A DNA stretch of 64,000 bases. Origin: a bacterium (GTDB lineage: Bacteria > Pseudomonadota > Gammaproteobacteria > Burkholderiales > Burkholderiaceae_C). Every line of letters begins with the position of its first letter. The stretch's first letter is position 1. A program made the position numbers and the translations under genes. Below the pieces are notes generated by a model that saw only the letters and a program-made list of their open reading frames with translations, was not told where the DNA came from and ran no database searches. The stretch is from assembly GCA_030824555.1 (NCBI GenBank), contig JAVBXK010000026.1, forward strand, positions 1 through 64,000. The letters run 5' to 3'. Below are positions 19,425 through 28,831 of this stretch, piece after piece.

Positions 19425-19871
19425 TCAAGTGTGAGCCTTGACCGTACTCAGGGCAAATTGTTCGTGCACACCGGGATGGTTCAACAAGTTGAGCACACCG
19501 ACAGGCCAAGCTTGACGCGTCACTGACGCACCCAGTATGTAGGCAAGCATCAGCAGGCCCAACACATAGCCTATCGCACGGAAACGGCCATTCCCAACGG
19601 CCCAGTGAGCACACACCCCGTACACCAACAGCGCGATAAGCTTGCCAGCGAACCAGCCGTCACGGAACGGATCGTGATGCATCAGCGCCCAAAGGCTCAG
19701 TCCGGTGAAGGCAAGCGAGCCGTAGGCCAGAAAGACCACGGAAAGCAATCGAAGATCCATGCGCCACTTGGCATCGAAGAGCGAGGCCAGACCGCGTGCC
19801 GCAAACACCGCCACGATGAACCAGGCGGCGTACCCATGCACCTGAACCATGCCCCCGTAAAACCAATCCAT
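19425..19871 (-). CDS. Small integral membrane protein, SirB2-like
   Basis: 148 residues with four predicted membrane segments (about 12-30, 40-62, 72-92, 98-116), a size and layout like the SirB family. The WFAGKLIALLVYGVCAHWAV segment is the best resemblance. The ATG follows CGAGGTG. It ends 3 bases from the convergent RpiR-type gene. The family function is poorly known and the assignment is by topology and loose similarity. Confidence 0.5.
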   Translation of the reverse strand: MDWFYGGMVQVHGYAAWFIVAVFAARGLASLFDAKWRMDLRLLSVVFLAYGSLAFTGLSLWALMHHDPFRDGWFAGKLIALLVYGVCAHWAVGNGRFRAIGYVLGLLMLAYILGASVTRQAWPVGVLNLLNHPGVHEQFALSTVKAHT

Positions 19872-19998
19872 CGATCACCTCGTTGTTGACAAGCCCATCC
19901 GGCCTGGAATGACAAGGCATAACGGTAGCACGTACGCCAGTGCCGTCAAGCCACCATACAGACTTGGAGCTTGGCGTACAAGCGGTTCAGCCCCCAGA

Positions 19999-21051
19999 TC
20001 AGATGCGCCCTTCAGCCACCGCGTGGCAGGCAATGCGGATACCTTGCCATTCGGTCAGCGCCGGTCGCTCGGCACGGCAGCGCTCGTTGGTGTGCGGGCA
20101 GCGGGGGTTGAACGCGCAGCCCGTGGGCGGATTCAGCGGGTTGGGCACCTCGCCTTGCACGGGTGTGCGGGCACGACCCGTTTGCCGGATGTCGGGAATG
20201 GCGTCCAGCAGCATGCGCGTGTAAGGGTGGCGCGGGGTATCGAACAGCGTGTGTTTAGGTGCCAGCTCCACCAGGCGACCCAGGTACATCACGCCCACGG
20301 TGTCTGACACGTGGCGCACCACGGCCAGGTTGTGGCTGATGAACAGATAGGTCAGGCCGCGCTGCTTTTGCAGGTCCTTCATGATGTTGAGCACCTGGGC
20401 CTGCACGCTCACGTCGAGTGCCGAGGTAGGCTCGTCACACACCAAAAACTCGGGCTCGGTGGCCAGCGCACGCGCGATGGAGATGCGTTGGCGCTGCCCG
20501 CCTGAAAACTGGTGTGGGTACTTGAGCATGTCCATGGGCGTGAGGCCCACGGACTGCAGCAGCTCGCCCACGCGCTGGCGCAAGGCGGCGGGGTCGGTCA
20601 CCATGCCGTGCTCCAGCAGCGGCTCTCCCACGATGTGTTCCACCGTCCAGCGCGGGTTCAGGCTGGCATACGGGTCCTGGAAAATCATCTGGATGCGCCG
20701 GCGCAGGTGGTGGCCCCGGGGGGTTTTGAACACCGCGTGGGCGTCTTGCCCGTCAAACTCGAACTGGCCACGCGTGGGCGCGTACAGGCCCACCAGCAAA
20801 CGCGCCACGGTGCTTTTGCCGCAGCCCGATTCGCCTACCAGTGCCAGCGTGGTGCCGCGCGCGATGTCAAAACTCACGCCGTCCACCGCCCGCAGCAGCT
20901 GTTTGGGCTTGCCCTCCAGCACACGGTTGAGCCAGGGGGGCGACACGTCGAAGGTGCGGGCCAGGTCGGTGGCGCGCACCAAGGGTTTTTCGGCCTGCGC
21001 AGGTGAGGCAGCGGGTTCGCGTGCAGGGATCAATGATTCACCATTTTTCAT
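19999..21051 (-). CDS. Dipeptide/oligopeptide ABC transporter ATPase, DppF/OppF type
   Basis: 350 residues. Walker [11 protein letters not shown]-loop [16 protein letters not shown], signature [15 protein letters not shown], Walker [17 protein letters not shown] and H-loop [13 protein letters not shown]. The C-terminal oligopeptide-family extension with GCAFNPRCP and a further Cys is present; in relatives these Cys can hold an iron-sulfur cluster. The start codon lies inside the AT-rich repeat copy D and no ribosome-binding site is visible in front of it. Last gene of the peptide-uptake operon. Confidence 0.93.
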   Translation of the reverse strand: MKNGESLIPAREPAASPAQAEKPLVRATDLARTFDVSPPWLNRVLEGKPKQLLRAVDGVSFDIARGTTLALVGESGCGKSTVARLLVGLYAPTRGQFEFDGQDAHAVFKTPRGHHLRRRIQMIFQDPYASLNPRWTVEHIVGEPLLEHGMVTDPAALRQRVGELLQSVGLTPMDMLKYPHQFSGGQRQRISIARALATEPEFLVCDEPTSALDVSVQAQVLNIMKDLQKQRGLTYLFISHNLAVVRHVSDTVGVMYLGRLVELAPKHTLFDTPRHPYTRMLLDAIPDIRQTGRARTPVQGEVPNPLNPPTGCAFNPRCPHTNERCRAERPALTEWQGIRIACHAVAEGRI

Positions 21052-21095
21052 AGCTTAAACATAAATCATCACAAGCGTAAAAGCAGTTTTTCATT
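21044..21095 (+). repeat. AT-rich dispersed repeat, copy D
   Basis: CATTTTTC, ATAGC (21050-21054), 18 bases, AAGCG (21073-21077), TAAA, AGCAG, TTTTTCATT. It fills the whole junction between the two ATPase genes: the dppF-type ATG and the dppD-type TGA both fall within it. Orientation is opposite to transcription. Confidence 0.65.
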
Positions 21096-22056
21096 TGATC
21101 TTTTCATGCAACCAGCAGGCGGCCCGGGTCGCGCCGGATGCCATCAGTTCGGGGCGTTGCTGGCGGCAGCGCTCGAACACCTCGGGACAGCGCGGGTTGT
21201 AGGCACAGCCTGTGGGGATGGCGTTAAGCCGGGGCATGGCACCGTCGATCTGGTGCAGGCGCTCGCGGTCTTGCGTCATGTCGGGGATGCACGCCATCAG
21301 CCCCCGCGTGTACGGGTGAGCAGGGGCGTGGATGACGTCGTGCACCGGCCCGATCTCGGCCACCCGCCCGGCGTACAGCACGGCCACGCGGTCGCAGGTT
21401 TCGGCGATCACGCCCATGTCGTGGGTGATGAGCATCACCGCCGCGCCACGCTCTTTGCAAATGCGCTTGAGCAGCGTGATGATTTGCGCCTGGATGGACA
21501 CGTCCAGCGCGGTGGTGGGCTCGTCGGCCACGATGAGCTGAGGCTCGGCCGCCAGCGCCAGCGCAATGACCACCCGCTGTCGCATGCCACCCGAGAACTG
21601 GTGCGGGTAGTGGTCGATGCGCTGCTCGGCTGCCGGAATGCCCGTGTCGCGCAGCAGCTGGATGGCGCGTTCACGCGCCTCGGCCGCGCTGACAGGCAGA
21701 TGCGTTTGAATGGTTTCGGTCAGCTGTCGGCCCACGGTGTACAGCGGGTTGAGCGAGGTGAGCGGGTCTTGGAAAATGGCACCGATGCGCCGCCCGCGGA
21801 TTTTGCGCATTTCGTCTGGCGGCAGGTTGTCGATGCGCCGCCCGTCCAGCAGAATTTCGCCGCTGGCCACCTTGCCCGGCGGCTCCAGCAGCCCGATGAT
21901 GGCGGCCCCGGTGAGCGACTTGCCCGCCCCCGATTCGCCCACCACCCCCAAGATTTCGCCTGGGGCGATGTCGAACGACACGTGGTCCAGCGCACGCAGG
22001 GTGCCGTGGCGGTTGGTGAACTCCACCACCAGGTTGTTGACTTGTAAGAGCTTCAT
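21091..22056 (-). CDS. Dipeptide/oligopeptide ABC transporter ATPase, DppD/OppD type
   Basis: 321 residues. Walker [11 protein letters not shown]-loop [16 protein letters not shown], signature [15 protein letters not shown], Walker [17 protein letters not shown] and [16 protein letters not shown]. The C terminus carries [15 protein letters not shown], the Cys-containing oligopeptide extension. It pairs with the DppF-type ATPase downstream; the permease DppC lies 75 bases upstream. Confidence 0.93.
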   Translation of the reverse strand: MKLLQVNNLVVEFTNRHGTLRALDHVSFDIAPGEILGVVGESGAGKSLTGAAIIGLLEPPGKVASGEILLDGRRIDNLPPDEMRKIRGRRIGAIFQDPLTSLNPLYTVGRQLTETIQTHLPVSAAEARERAIQLLRDTGIPAAEQRIDHYPHQFSGGMRQRVVIALALAAEPQLIVADEPTTALDVSIQAQIITLLKRICKERGAAVMLITHDMGVIAETCDRVAVLYAGRVAEIGPVHDVIHAPAHPYTRGLMACIPDMTQDRERLHQIDGAMPRLNAIPTGCAYNPRCPEVFERCRQQRPELMASGATRAACWLHEKIK

Positions 22057-22131
22057 CGATTCAAAGTCCAGTCACCGCAGAGCGGCCACACGGCGACTGG
22101 TGCCCCATCACGGGTCTGCGTGGGGTGTGCT

Positions 22132-23043
22132 TCATCTCAGTCGCGGGTTCAGTGCATCGCGCAGCCAGTCGCCCAGCAAATTGACGGACAAAGCAATGAC
22201 CACCAGCATGCCGCCAGGGAAGATGGTGATCCACCACTCGCCTGAGAACAGATAGTCGTTGCCCACGCGGATGAGCGTGCCCAGCGACGGCGACGTGGGT
22301 GGCGCGCCCACCCCCAGAAAACTCAGCGTGGCCTCCGAAATGATGGCCGTGGCCACCTGAATGGTGGCCAGCACCAGCACCGGCCCCATCACATTGGGCA
22401 GCACATGGCGGCGCATGATGCGCGCGCTGGACACACCGGTGACGCGCGCAGCCTGCACATACTCCTTGCTGCGCTCAACCATGGTCGAGCCACGCACCGT
22501 GCGCGCGTACTGCACCCAGCCCGTGAGCGAAATGGAGATGATCAGCACGCCAAATGCCAGCGAATCGTGTGCATTCGGGAACAGCGCACGGCCCACACCA
22601 GCGATCAGCAGCGCCACCAGGATGGCAGGGAACGACAGCATCACGTCGCACAGGCGCATCAGGAAGGCATCGAGCCAACCGCCCAAAAAGCCGGCCAGCA
22701 AGCCCAATGCCACGCCCACCAACACCGACAGCACAACCGATGCCACGCCCACCGCCAGCGAAATGCGCGTGCCGTACATCAATGCCGACAGAATATCCCG
22801 CCCCTGGTCGTCAGTGCCCAGCAGGAAATCGGGGTTGCCTCCCTCTTGCCAGGCTGGCGGCAACCGGGCATTGCCCAACTCCAGCGTGGCCAGGTCAAAC
22901 GGGTTGTGTGGTGCCACCCATGGGGCAAACACCGCACAGAACACGCAAATAAAGGCCAGCAACGCCGCCCCGATGGCCACGGGTGATGAGCGGAAACTGT
23001 GTCCGATGTCGGTGTTCAACCAACGGGCAAGCATCTGTTTCAT
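22132..23043 (-). CDS. Dipeptide ABC transporter permease, DppC type
   Basis: 303 residues from the ATG at 23043 (an upstream TTG at 23052 is less likely). About six TM segments, the OppC-type N-terminal region (SSPVAIGAALLAFICVFCAV), LLGTDDQGRDILSALMYGTR, and the coupling motif EYVQAARVTGVSSARIMRRH. It forms the channel with the DppB-type permease at 25984. Confidence 0.93.
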   Translation of the reverse strand: MKQMLARWLNTDIGHSFRSSPVAIGAALLAFICVFCAVFAPWVAPHNPFDLATLELGNARLPPAWQEGGNPDFLLGTDDQGRDILSALMYGTRISLAVGVASVVLSVLVGVALGLLAGFLGGWLDAFLMRLCDVMLSFPAILVALLIAGVGRALFPNAHDSLAFGVLIISISLTGWVQYARTVRGSTMVERSKEYVQAARVTGVSSARIMRRHVLPNVMGPVLVLATIQVATAIISEATLSFLGVGAPPTSPSLGTLIRVGNDYLFSGEWWITIFPGGMLVVIALSVNLLGDWLRDALNPRLR

Positions 23044-23071
23044 GGCGGGCAAGAGGGGGCGTTGCGTTGTG

Positions 23072-24658
23072 TCACTTGCCGATGCTGATCCACTTGAAGG
23101 GCATGAAGTTGTCGGCGCGCTGCGTCAACGTCACTTTTTTGCTCATGCCCCAGGCCAACGACTGCTGGTGCAGCGGCAGGTGGCCGATGTCGTCGGCGTG
23201 CAGTTTGAAAGCAGCCTCGATCAGCGCCTGGCGTTTGGGCTTGTCGGTTTCAGACTTGATCTTCATCGTCAGCTCATCCAGCTTGGGGTTGCAGTACGCG
23301 CCCAGGTTGAACTGGCCGTCACCCGTCTTGTCATCAGGGCAACGTGTGAGGGCATCCAACGGGTTGTGTGCGTCGTAAGTGGTGGGGGTCCAGCCCAGCA
23401 GGTAGAAGCTGGTGTCACGACGCAAAATTTTCGGGAAGTAAGTGCCTTTGGTCTCGGCTGCCAGGTTGATCTTCACGCCCACCTTGGCCAAGTTGGCCGC
23501 CACGCCCTGGCAGACCTGCGCGTCGTTGACGTAGCGGTCGTTCGGGCAGTTCATGGTGACCTCGAAGCCGTTGGGGTAGCCAGCTTCGGCCAGCAGCTTC
23601 TTGGACGCTTCGGGGTCGAACGGCAGGCGTTTGTCCTGGGCCTCGGTCCAACCGTTGATGCCTGGGCCAGCCATCAGAGCCGCGGGACGCGATGCACCAC
23701 GCATCAGGTTCTTCTGGATGCTGTTGATGTCGATGGCCTGGTAGAAGGCCTGACGAACGCGCTTGTCTTTGAAGGGGTTTTTGCCCTTGACGTTGCTGTA
23801 CAGCAGCTCATCACGTTTCTGGTCCATGCCCAGGAAAATGGTGCGCAACTCGGGGCCCACCACCACCTTGGTGTTGCCGCTGGTGTTCAGCCGTGCAACG
23901 TCTTGCAGGGGCACGGGTTCCATCACGTCAATCTCGCCCGACGCCAGTGCCGCCACGCGCGTGGCCGAGTTGGCAATGGGTGTGAAGACCACCTCCTGCG
24001 CATTGCCGTCGATCTTGCCCCAATACTGCGCATTGCGAACGAACACAGTGCGCACGTTGGGCTGGCGCTCACGCACTCGGTAAGGGCCGGTGCCGTTGGC
24101 CTTGAACGAAGCGGTGTTTTCGATGCCTTTGCGGCGGTCCACCGGGCGCTCGGCCTTGTTCTCTTCGCACCACTTCTTGCTCATGATGGCCAGGTCGGAC
24201 ATCACATCGGGCAGGATGGGGAATGCGCCTTTGGTGACGAACTCCACCGTGTGGTCGTTGATCTTGCGCGCTTCCTTGATGTCGTTGACCTTGGCTTTCA
24301 CGTCTGAGCCCTCGCCCTGGGCACGGGCAATGCTGAACAGAACATCGTCAGCGGTGAAGGGCGTGCCGTCGTGAAACGTGACACCCTTGCGCAGCTCGAA
24401 GCGCCACACGTCGGGCGCGGTCTGCTTCCACGCGGTGGCCAGCGACGGGGCCAGGCTCAGGTCTTTGTTGCGTTCGGTCAGCGCGTCGTACACGTTCAGG
24501 GTGACCGACAGTTGCAACGACTCGTTGAGCGAATGCGGATCCATGGACAACGCATCGCCCTGGTTGGCAATGCGTATGGTTTGTGCCGACGCAGAAAATA
24601 CTGCAGCACACAATCCAATACCGACAAGCGCTGAAAGCCTCTTTAACTTGAAATTCAC
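23072..24658 (-). CDS. Peptide ABC transporter substrate-binding protein (SBP_bac_5)
   Basis: 528 residues from GTG 24658, which follows AGAGGAG at six bases; the open frame extends upstream but has no such site. The signal peptide (LSALVGIGLCAAVFSASAQ) is cleaved before TIRIANQGDALSMDPH, the canonical family-5 N terminus. LSLAPSLATAWKQTAPDVWR and FHDGTPFTADDV are further family marks. It captures peptides or similar cationic or amide substrates in the periplasm. It lies downstream of the amidohydrolase instead of heading the operon. Confidence 0.93.
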   Translation of the reverse strand: MNFKLKRLSALVGIGLCAAVFSASAQTIRIANQGDALSMDPHSLNESLQLSVTLNVYDALTERNKDLSLAPSLATAWKQTAPDVWRFELRKGVTFHDGTPFTADDVLFSIARAQGEGSDVKAKVNDIKEARKINDHTVEFVTKGAFPILPDVMSDLAIMSKKWCEENKAERPVDRRKGIENTASFKANGTGPYRVRERQPNVRTVFVRNAQYWGKIDGNAQEVVFTPIANSATRVAALASGEIDVMEPVPLQDVARLNTSGNTKVVVGPELRTIFLGMDQKRDELLYSNVKGKNPFKDKRVRQAFYQAIDINSIQKNLMRGASRPAALMAGPGINGWTEAQDKRLPFDPEASKKLLAEAGYPNGFEVTMNCPNDRYVNDAQVCQGVAANLAKVGVKINLAAETKGTYFPKILRRDTSFYLLGWTPTTYDAHNPLDALTRCPDDKTGDGQFNLGAYCNPKLDELTMKIKSETDKPKRQALIEAAFKLHADDIGHLPLHQQSLAWGMSKKVTLTQRADNFMPFKWISIGK

Positions 24659-24728
24659 GGTCAACTCCTCTGTGGATGAAAAGCCTGCGATTGAGAACAC
24701 GTCGAAAAACGAAACAAGCCCACCTGAT

Positions 24729-25979
24729 TCAGGCAGGTGAACCCCCGGCCAACGGCATGCCTTGCTCAATCAGCCCGGCATGCAGAGCGGCGCCCAAGGG
24801 CAGCACGTCGTCGTTGAAGTCGTAACGGGCGTTGTGCAGGAAGCAGCTGCCCACGCCGTTTTCAGCCCCCTGCCCCAGCCGCAGGTAGGCACCGGGCTTG
24901 GCTTGCAGCATGAACGAGAAATCTTCCGCGCCCATGCTGGGCTCCATGTCGCGCGTGACGTGCTCGACTCCCAGCAAACGCTCGGCCACACTCGCAGCAA
25001 AGTCGCTCTCGTCAGGCGTGTTGACAGTGGCGGGGTAGATGCGCTCGTAATGCACACGGGCGGTGGCACCGAAACCCAATGCCACAGCGGTACACAGTTC
25101 GTTCAGGCGTTTTTCCACCTGCACCTGCACCGTCGGGCTGAACGTGCGTACGGTGCCCACCAGCGTGGCTTCCCCTGGCACCACACTGAAGGCGCCCAAC
25201 TCGCCGGCATGCATCGCGCACAGGCTGATGACCGCGCTGTCCAGCGGCCTCACGTTGCGCGACACGATGCTTTGCACCGCAGTGATGATGTGGGCCGCCA
25301 CCACCACGGGGTCAACGGTCAGGTAGGCGTGTGCACCGTGCCCGCCCTGCCCCGTGATGCGGATGGTGATGCGGTCTGCCGCCGCCATCATGGGGCCGGT
25401 GTTGATGCCCACGGTGCCGGGCCGCATCTGTGGCCAGTTGTGCATGGCGTAAATGGAGTCGACCGGGAAGCGCTCGAACAGGCCGTCGTCAATCATGGCC
25501 TTGGCCCCGGCGTAGCCCTCTTCGCCCGGTTGAAAAATGAGCACCGCCGAGCCGTCGAACTGCCGGGTTTCGGCCAGGTAGCGTGCCGCGCCCACCAGCA
25601 TGGCGGTGTGGCCGTCGTGCCCGCAGCCGTGCATCAGGCCAGCTTTGGTCGAGCGCCAGGGGAATTCGTTGTGCTCGGCCATGGGCAGGGCGTCCATGTC
25701 GGCACGCAAACCGATCATGCGGCCGCTGACGCGGCTTTGCCCATGTACCACGGCCACCACGCCCGTCTTGCCCACGTGCGTGTGGATTTCGTCAACACCA
25801 CACACCTTGAGCGACTCGATGACCCGCTGACTGGTGTACACCTCTTCATAGCCCAATTCTGGGTGAGCATGCAAGTCGCGCCGAAGCGCGGTCAACTCGG
25901 TATGGAATGCCGCAATGTGGGCAAATGCCCGGCCGTTGGCCCGCAGGCGCGGGCCGGTCGATGTGGAATGAGCAGTCAT
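24729..25979 (-). CDS. M20-family amidohydrolase (hippurate hydrolase/aminoacylase type)
   Basis: 416 residues. The metal-binding motif GLMHGCGHDGHTAML (Cys119, His121), QPGEEG (Glu153/154), MHNWP and the late FLHNARYDFND His are present; the lid-dimerisation domain starts near ITIRITGQGGHGAHA. It probably hydrolyses an N-acyl amino acid or small amide in the cytoplasm. The ATG at 25979 follows GGAGGACA located in the end of the dppB-type gene. Its place inside the uptake operon suggests that it acts on the imported substrate. Confidence 0.92.
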   Translation of the reverse strand: MTAHSTSTGPRLRANGRAFAHIAAFHTELTALRRDLHAHPELGYEEVYTSQRVIESLKVCGVDEIHTHVGKTGVVAVVHGQSRVSGRMIGLRADMDALPMAEHNEFPWRSTKAGLMHGCGHDGHTAMLVGAARYLAETRQFDGSAVLIFQPGEEGYAGAKAMIDDGLFERFPVDSIYAMHNWPQMRPGTVGINTGPMMAAADRITIRITGQGGHGAHAYLTVDPVVVAAHIITAVQSIVSRNVRPLDSAVISLCAMHAGELGAFSVVPGEATLVGTVRTFSPTVQVQVEKRLNELCTAVALGFGATARVHYERIYPATVNTPDESDFAASVAERLLGVEHVTRDMEPSMGAEDFSFMLQAKPGAYLRLGQGAENGVGSCFLHNARYDFNDDVLPLGAALHAGLIEQGMPLAGGSPA

Positions 25980-25983
25980 GGGG

Positions 25984-26964
25984 TCAATGTCCTCCGCCCT
26001 TGTCTGCACGCAGGCGTGGGTCAACAGCAAAATACAACAGGTCCACCAACAGGTTGATGACCACAAAAATCAGGGCAATCAGGCACAGGTAAGCGGCCAT
26101 GACGGGGATGTCGGCAAACGTGACCGCCTGGATGAACAGCAAGCCCATGCCCGGCCACTGGAACACAGTTTCGGTGATGATGGCAAACGCAATCAGCCCG
26201 CCCAGTTGCAGCCCGGTGATGGTGAGCACCGGCACCAGCGTGTTTTTCAGTGCATGGCCGAAGTGGATGGCGCGGTCCGTCAGCCCCCGTGCACGGGCAA
26301 ACTTGATGTAGTCGGTGCGCAGCACCTCCAGCATTTCGGCACGTACCAGCCGCATGATCAACGTCAGCTGAAAGATGGCCAGCGTGACAGCCGGCAACGT
26401 GATGTGGTGCCACCCCTTGACCGTGAGCAAGCCGGTGGACCAGCCCCCGATGTTCACCACGTCACCACGACCGAAACTGGGAAACCAGCCCAACATCACC
26501 GCGAACACCAGAATCAGCAGGATGCCGATCAGGAACGTGGGTAACGACACCCCCAGCAGTGACAGAGTCATGAACACCTGCGACACAAACGAACCCCGGC
26601 GCAAGGCGGCATACACCCCCATCGGGATGCCCAGCGCCAATGCCAGTGCGGCGGCCACCAATGCCAGCTCAAGTGTGGCCGGAAAGCGCTCGGCAATCAG
26701 CCGCGACACCTTGGCACCCTGGCGCAGGCTCAACCCGAACTCGCCCTGTACTGCGTTCACCAGAAAGTGCCAGAACTGGACGACAAAGGGTTGATCGAGC
26801 CCCAGCGCAGCACGCAACTCACGCACTTGATCGGGCGTGGCATCCTGCCCCAGCAAAAACACCACCGGGTCGCCCACATATTGAAACAGCATGAAGGCAA
26901 TGAACGCCACCGTCACCATGACGAGCACGGCCTGCATCAGGCGCCTGAGGATGAATGCAAACAT
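25984..26964 (-). CDS. Dipeptide ABC transporter permease, DppB type
   Basis: 326 residues, six TM segments, with the DppB-type N terminus (MFAFILRRLMQAVLVMVTVA), LGLDQPFVVQFWHFLVNAVQ, and the coupling loop DYIKFARARGLTDRAIHFGH. First full-length gene of the peptide-uptake operon. A 37-codon frame with a signal peptide precedes it by 64 bases. Confidence 0.93.
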   Translation of the reverse strand: MFAFILRRLMQAVLVMVTVAFIAFMLFQYVGDPVVFLLGQDATPDQVRELRAALGLDQPFVVQFWHFLVNAVQGEFGLSLRQGAKVSRLIAERFPATLELALVAAALALALGIPMGVYAALRRGSFVSQVFMTLSLLGVSLPTFLIGILLILVFAVMLGWFPSFGRGDVVNIGGWSTGLLTVKGWHHITLPAVTLAIFQLTLIMRLVRAEMLEVLRTDYIKFARARGLTDRAIHFGHALKNTLVPVLTITGLQLGGLIAFAIITETVFQWPGMGLLFIQAVTFADIPVMAAYLCLIALIFVVINLLVDLLYFAVDPRLRADKGGGH

Positions 26965-27028
26965 GTGTTTGTGGTTGAGACCAGAAGTGACGCGTGCACG
27001 CGGGGGTCAGATGGCCTTGAAATGGATG

Positions 27029-27142
27029 TCACATGTCGGGATGTCGCTTGCACTGGTCCATGGTCCATTTGAATGTTTTCGCCTGCACGGCCACGCAAGG
27101 CAGCGCCAGCACTGCGCACAGCACCGTCATCTTCAGTTTCAT
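27029..27142 (-). pseudogene. Short secreted reading frame, possible relic of a binding-protein gene
   Basis: An ATG at 27140-27142 with CTGGAG eight bases upstream opens a 37-codon frame. It reads as a complete signal peptide (MKLKMTVLCAVLALPCVAVQ) followed by AKTFKWT and ten further residues, then TGA. KTFKW after the cleavage site is how many family-5 peptide-binding proteins begin. It sits where a dppA-type gene would stand, just before dppB. It could be a decayed binding protein, or a leader peptide of the operon. Confidence 0.4.
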
Positions 27143-27238
27143 GGGTTCGACTCCAGAAGACAAAAATCAAAAGAAACAGTATGCATCAAGGCTGAAGGGG
27201 GTCAGGTGGGGTTTCCATGGGTATGCCCACTCAAAGGC

Positions 27239-27253
27239 GCACCAAATAGGGGC
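27239..27253. promoter_or_regulatory. NtrC-like site with one mismatch
   Basis: GCACC-AAATA-GGGGC compared with the NtrC consensus core GCACC-N5-GGTGC: one base differs. It lies about 160 bases before the sigma54-type promoter of the porin gene, a normal distance for an enhancer. The rest of 27143-27520 is A/C-rich, with no gene seen in it. Confidence 0.35.
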
Positions 27254-27413
27254 AAAAACAGCCCCAAAAACAATCAAACCCCAGCACCGGAAGCATCAGG
27301 GTTTTCCCCAAAACAGGGCGCACCCAATCCGTGGTGGATTTATGTTGTTTTGATGTCAGTCAACCCTGTTTTTTTGATCCATCCTTGCACGAAGCCCCGG
27401 TGGTTTGGGTACA

Positions 27414-27430
27414 TTGGCACTGTTGTTGCT
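27414..27430 (+). promoter_or_regulatory. Sigma54 (RpoN) promoter of porin 1
   Basis: TTGGCACTGTTGTTGCT: GG (27416-27417) and GC (27428-27429) are separated by exactly ten bases, with TTGGCAC and TTGC boxes that match the -24/-12 consensus closely. Transcription would begin near 27441, leaving an 80-base leader before the porin ATG. Confidence 0.65.
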
Positions 27431-27520
27431 CTCTAGCGCTGCACGCATCAGCTGGTAAGCGTGCCCGATTCACCTGCAGACGCATCACAAACCCGTTTTT
27501 TTGACCTTTAAGGATCCGAC

Positions 27521-28435
27521 ATGAAAAAATCCCTCATTGCACTGGCCGCACTGGCTTTCGTTGGCGCCGCATCTGCTCAGTCTTCCGTGACCCTGTACGG
27601 CATTGCCGACATTTGGGTTGGCAAGCCTGAAGGCGGCAAAATCCAAGCAGGCTCCGGCGGCGTCGACGAAAGCCGCTGGGGCATCAAAGGTTCTGAAGAC
27701 CTCGGCGGCGGCCTGAAGGCCGTGTTCAACTTTGAATCTGGCTTCAGCCTGGCCAACGGCGCTGTGGCCGGCACCCTGTTCAACCGTATCGCTACCGTTG
27801 GCGTTGAAGGCAACTTCGGCACCATCAAAGCCGGTCAGAACTTCAACGCTCTGTATGACATTTTCGGCACCGCCAACAGCGGTTTTTACTCTGCCTTGTC
27901 TGCAAACGGCGTGTGGTTGAATACTTACACAGACAGAGCAGCCGCTCAGCTGTACTACGCAACCCCAGAGATCGCTGGCTTCAGCGGCGCACTCAGCACC
28001 CAGTTGAACGGCAACACAGTCAATGGCACCAAAAAGGTCAGCGCGTTGCACGTCAAGTACAACAATGGCCCCATTTATGCTGGCCTGGGCTATGAAAACG
28101 ACAAGGGCATCGGCCGCAAGGGTACGCTGCTGAACGGGTCTTACGACCTGGGCGTGGCCAAACTGCTGGGTAGCTACTACACCACCAAAGCTTTCGGCAC
28201 CACCGCCAAAGTCAATTCTTACCAGCTCGGCGCAGACATCCCTGTGGGCGCAGCTTTGACGTTGTCTGTGGGCTATGCATCATCCAAACCCACTGGCGGC
28301 AAGAGCGCCACCGGCTTCGGCGTTGCCGCAGCTTACGCCCTGTCCAAGCGCACAACCGTTTATGGCGGCCTGCGCGCTACCAACAACGTTGCTGGCAGCG
28401 ACCTGTGGGCAGTTGGCGTGAACCACAAGTTCTGA
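27521..28435 (+). CDS. Outer-membrane porin (Gram-negative porin, Omp32 type)
   Basis: 304 residues. The signal peptide MKKSLIALAALAFVGAASAQ is followed by SSVTLYGIADIWVG, the standard first strand of burkholderial trimeric porins; GIKGSEDLGGGLKAVFNFE and the final KF (C-terminal Phe for BAM insertion) are present. It is on the short side of the family. It allows passive entry of small solutes, often anions. It has its own sigma54-type promoter and a terminator, so it is monocistronic. A paralogue is encoded on the other strand downstream. Confidence 0.95.
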   Translation: MKKSLIALAALAFVGAASAQSSVTLYGIADIWVGKPEGGKIQAGSGGVDESRWGIKGSEDLGGGLKAVFNFESGFSLANGAVAGTLFNRIATVGVEGNFGTIKAGQNFNALYDIFGTANSGFYSALSANGVWLNTYTDRAAAQLYYATPEIAGFSGALSTQLNGNTVNGTKKVSALHVKYNNGPIYAGLGYENDKGIGRKGTLLNGSYDLGVAKLLGSYYTTKAFGTTAKVNSYQLGADIPVGAALTLSVGYASSKPTGGKSATGFGVAAAYALSKRTTVYGGLRATNNVAGSDLWAVGVNHKF

Positions 28436-28486
28436 TTGAACCAGTGAAAATCGGCTGATCTCATCGACCAGTCGATTCCTGACTTG

Positions 28487-28523
28487 AAAGCCCCCGTTTG
28501 CGCAAGCAGCGGGGGCTTTTTCT
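28487..28523 (+). terminator. Rho-independent terminator of porin 1
   Basis: AAAGCCCCCG and CGGGGGCTTTTT pair around a 13-base loop and end in a T-run, 52 bases after the porin stop codon. Confidence 0.9.
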
Positions 28524-28761
28524 TGGCCGTCAGGGAATGGAACGAACACGGGCGGCTACTACTACCGCCTCCATGTGTACCGTACACCATCAGCCGCCAA
28601 GTGCTCAGTCGATTGATCATTTCACAACTGTGGCGGGGGCATAGCAAGCAGACAGCGGGCTGATGTCCCATTGCAGATGGAATCAAATCGCTACAAGAAG
28701 GCCGCTGAAGACCGTGTGGACAACAGGCATTTACCCTGCATCTGAACAAAACCCACAGACG
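28524..28761. other. Gene-free spacer between convergent porins
   Basis: About 240 bases between the two facing terminators. No start codon with a ribosome-binding site, repeat copy or RNA-like structure stands out. A short GGCGG/CCGCC inverted pair near 28550 is the only structure noticed. Confidence 0.5.
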
Positions 28762-28792
28762 AAAAAAAACACCTCGCAAGCGAGGTGTTTTT
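28762..28792 (-). terminator. Rho-independent terminator of porin 2
   Basis: On the minus strand CACCTCG-CTTG-CGAGGTG is followed by a run of eight T. A shorter T-run on the other strand could make it bidirectional. Confidence 0.88.
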
Positions 28793-28831
28793 GACTTTGA
28801 CTCTCAGCTGGCACAAAGGCCAGCATCAGAA

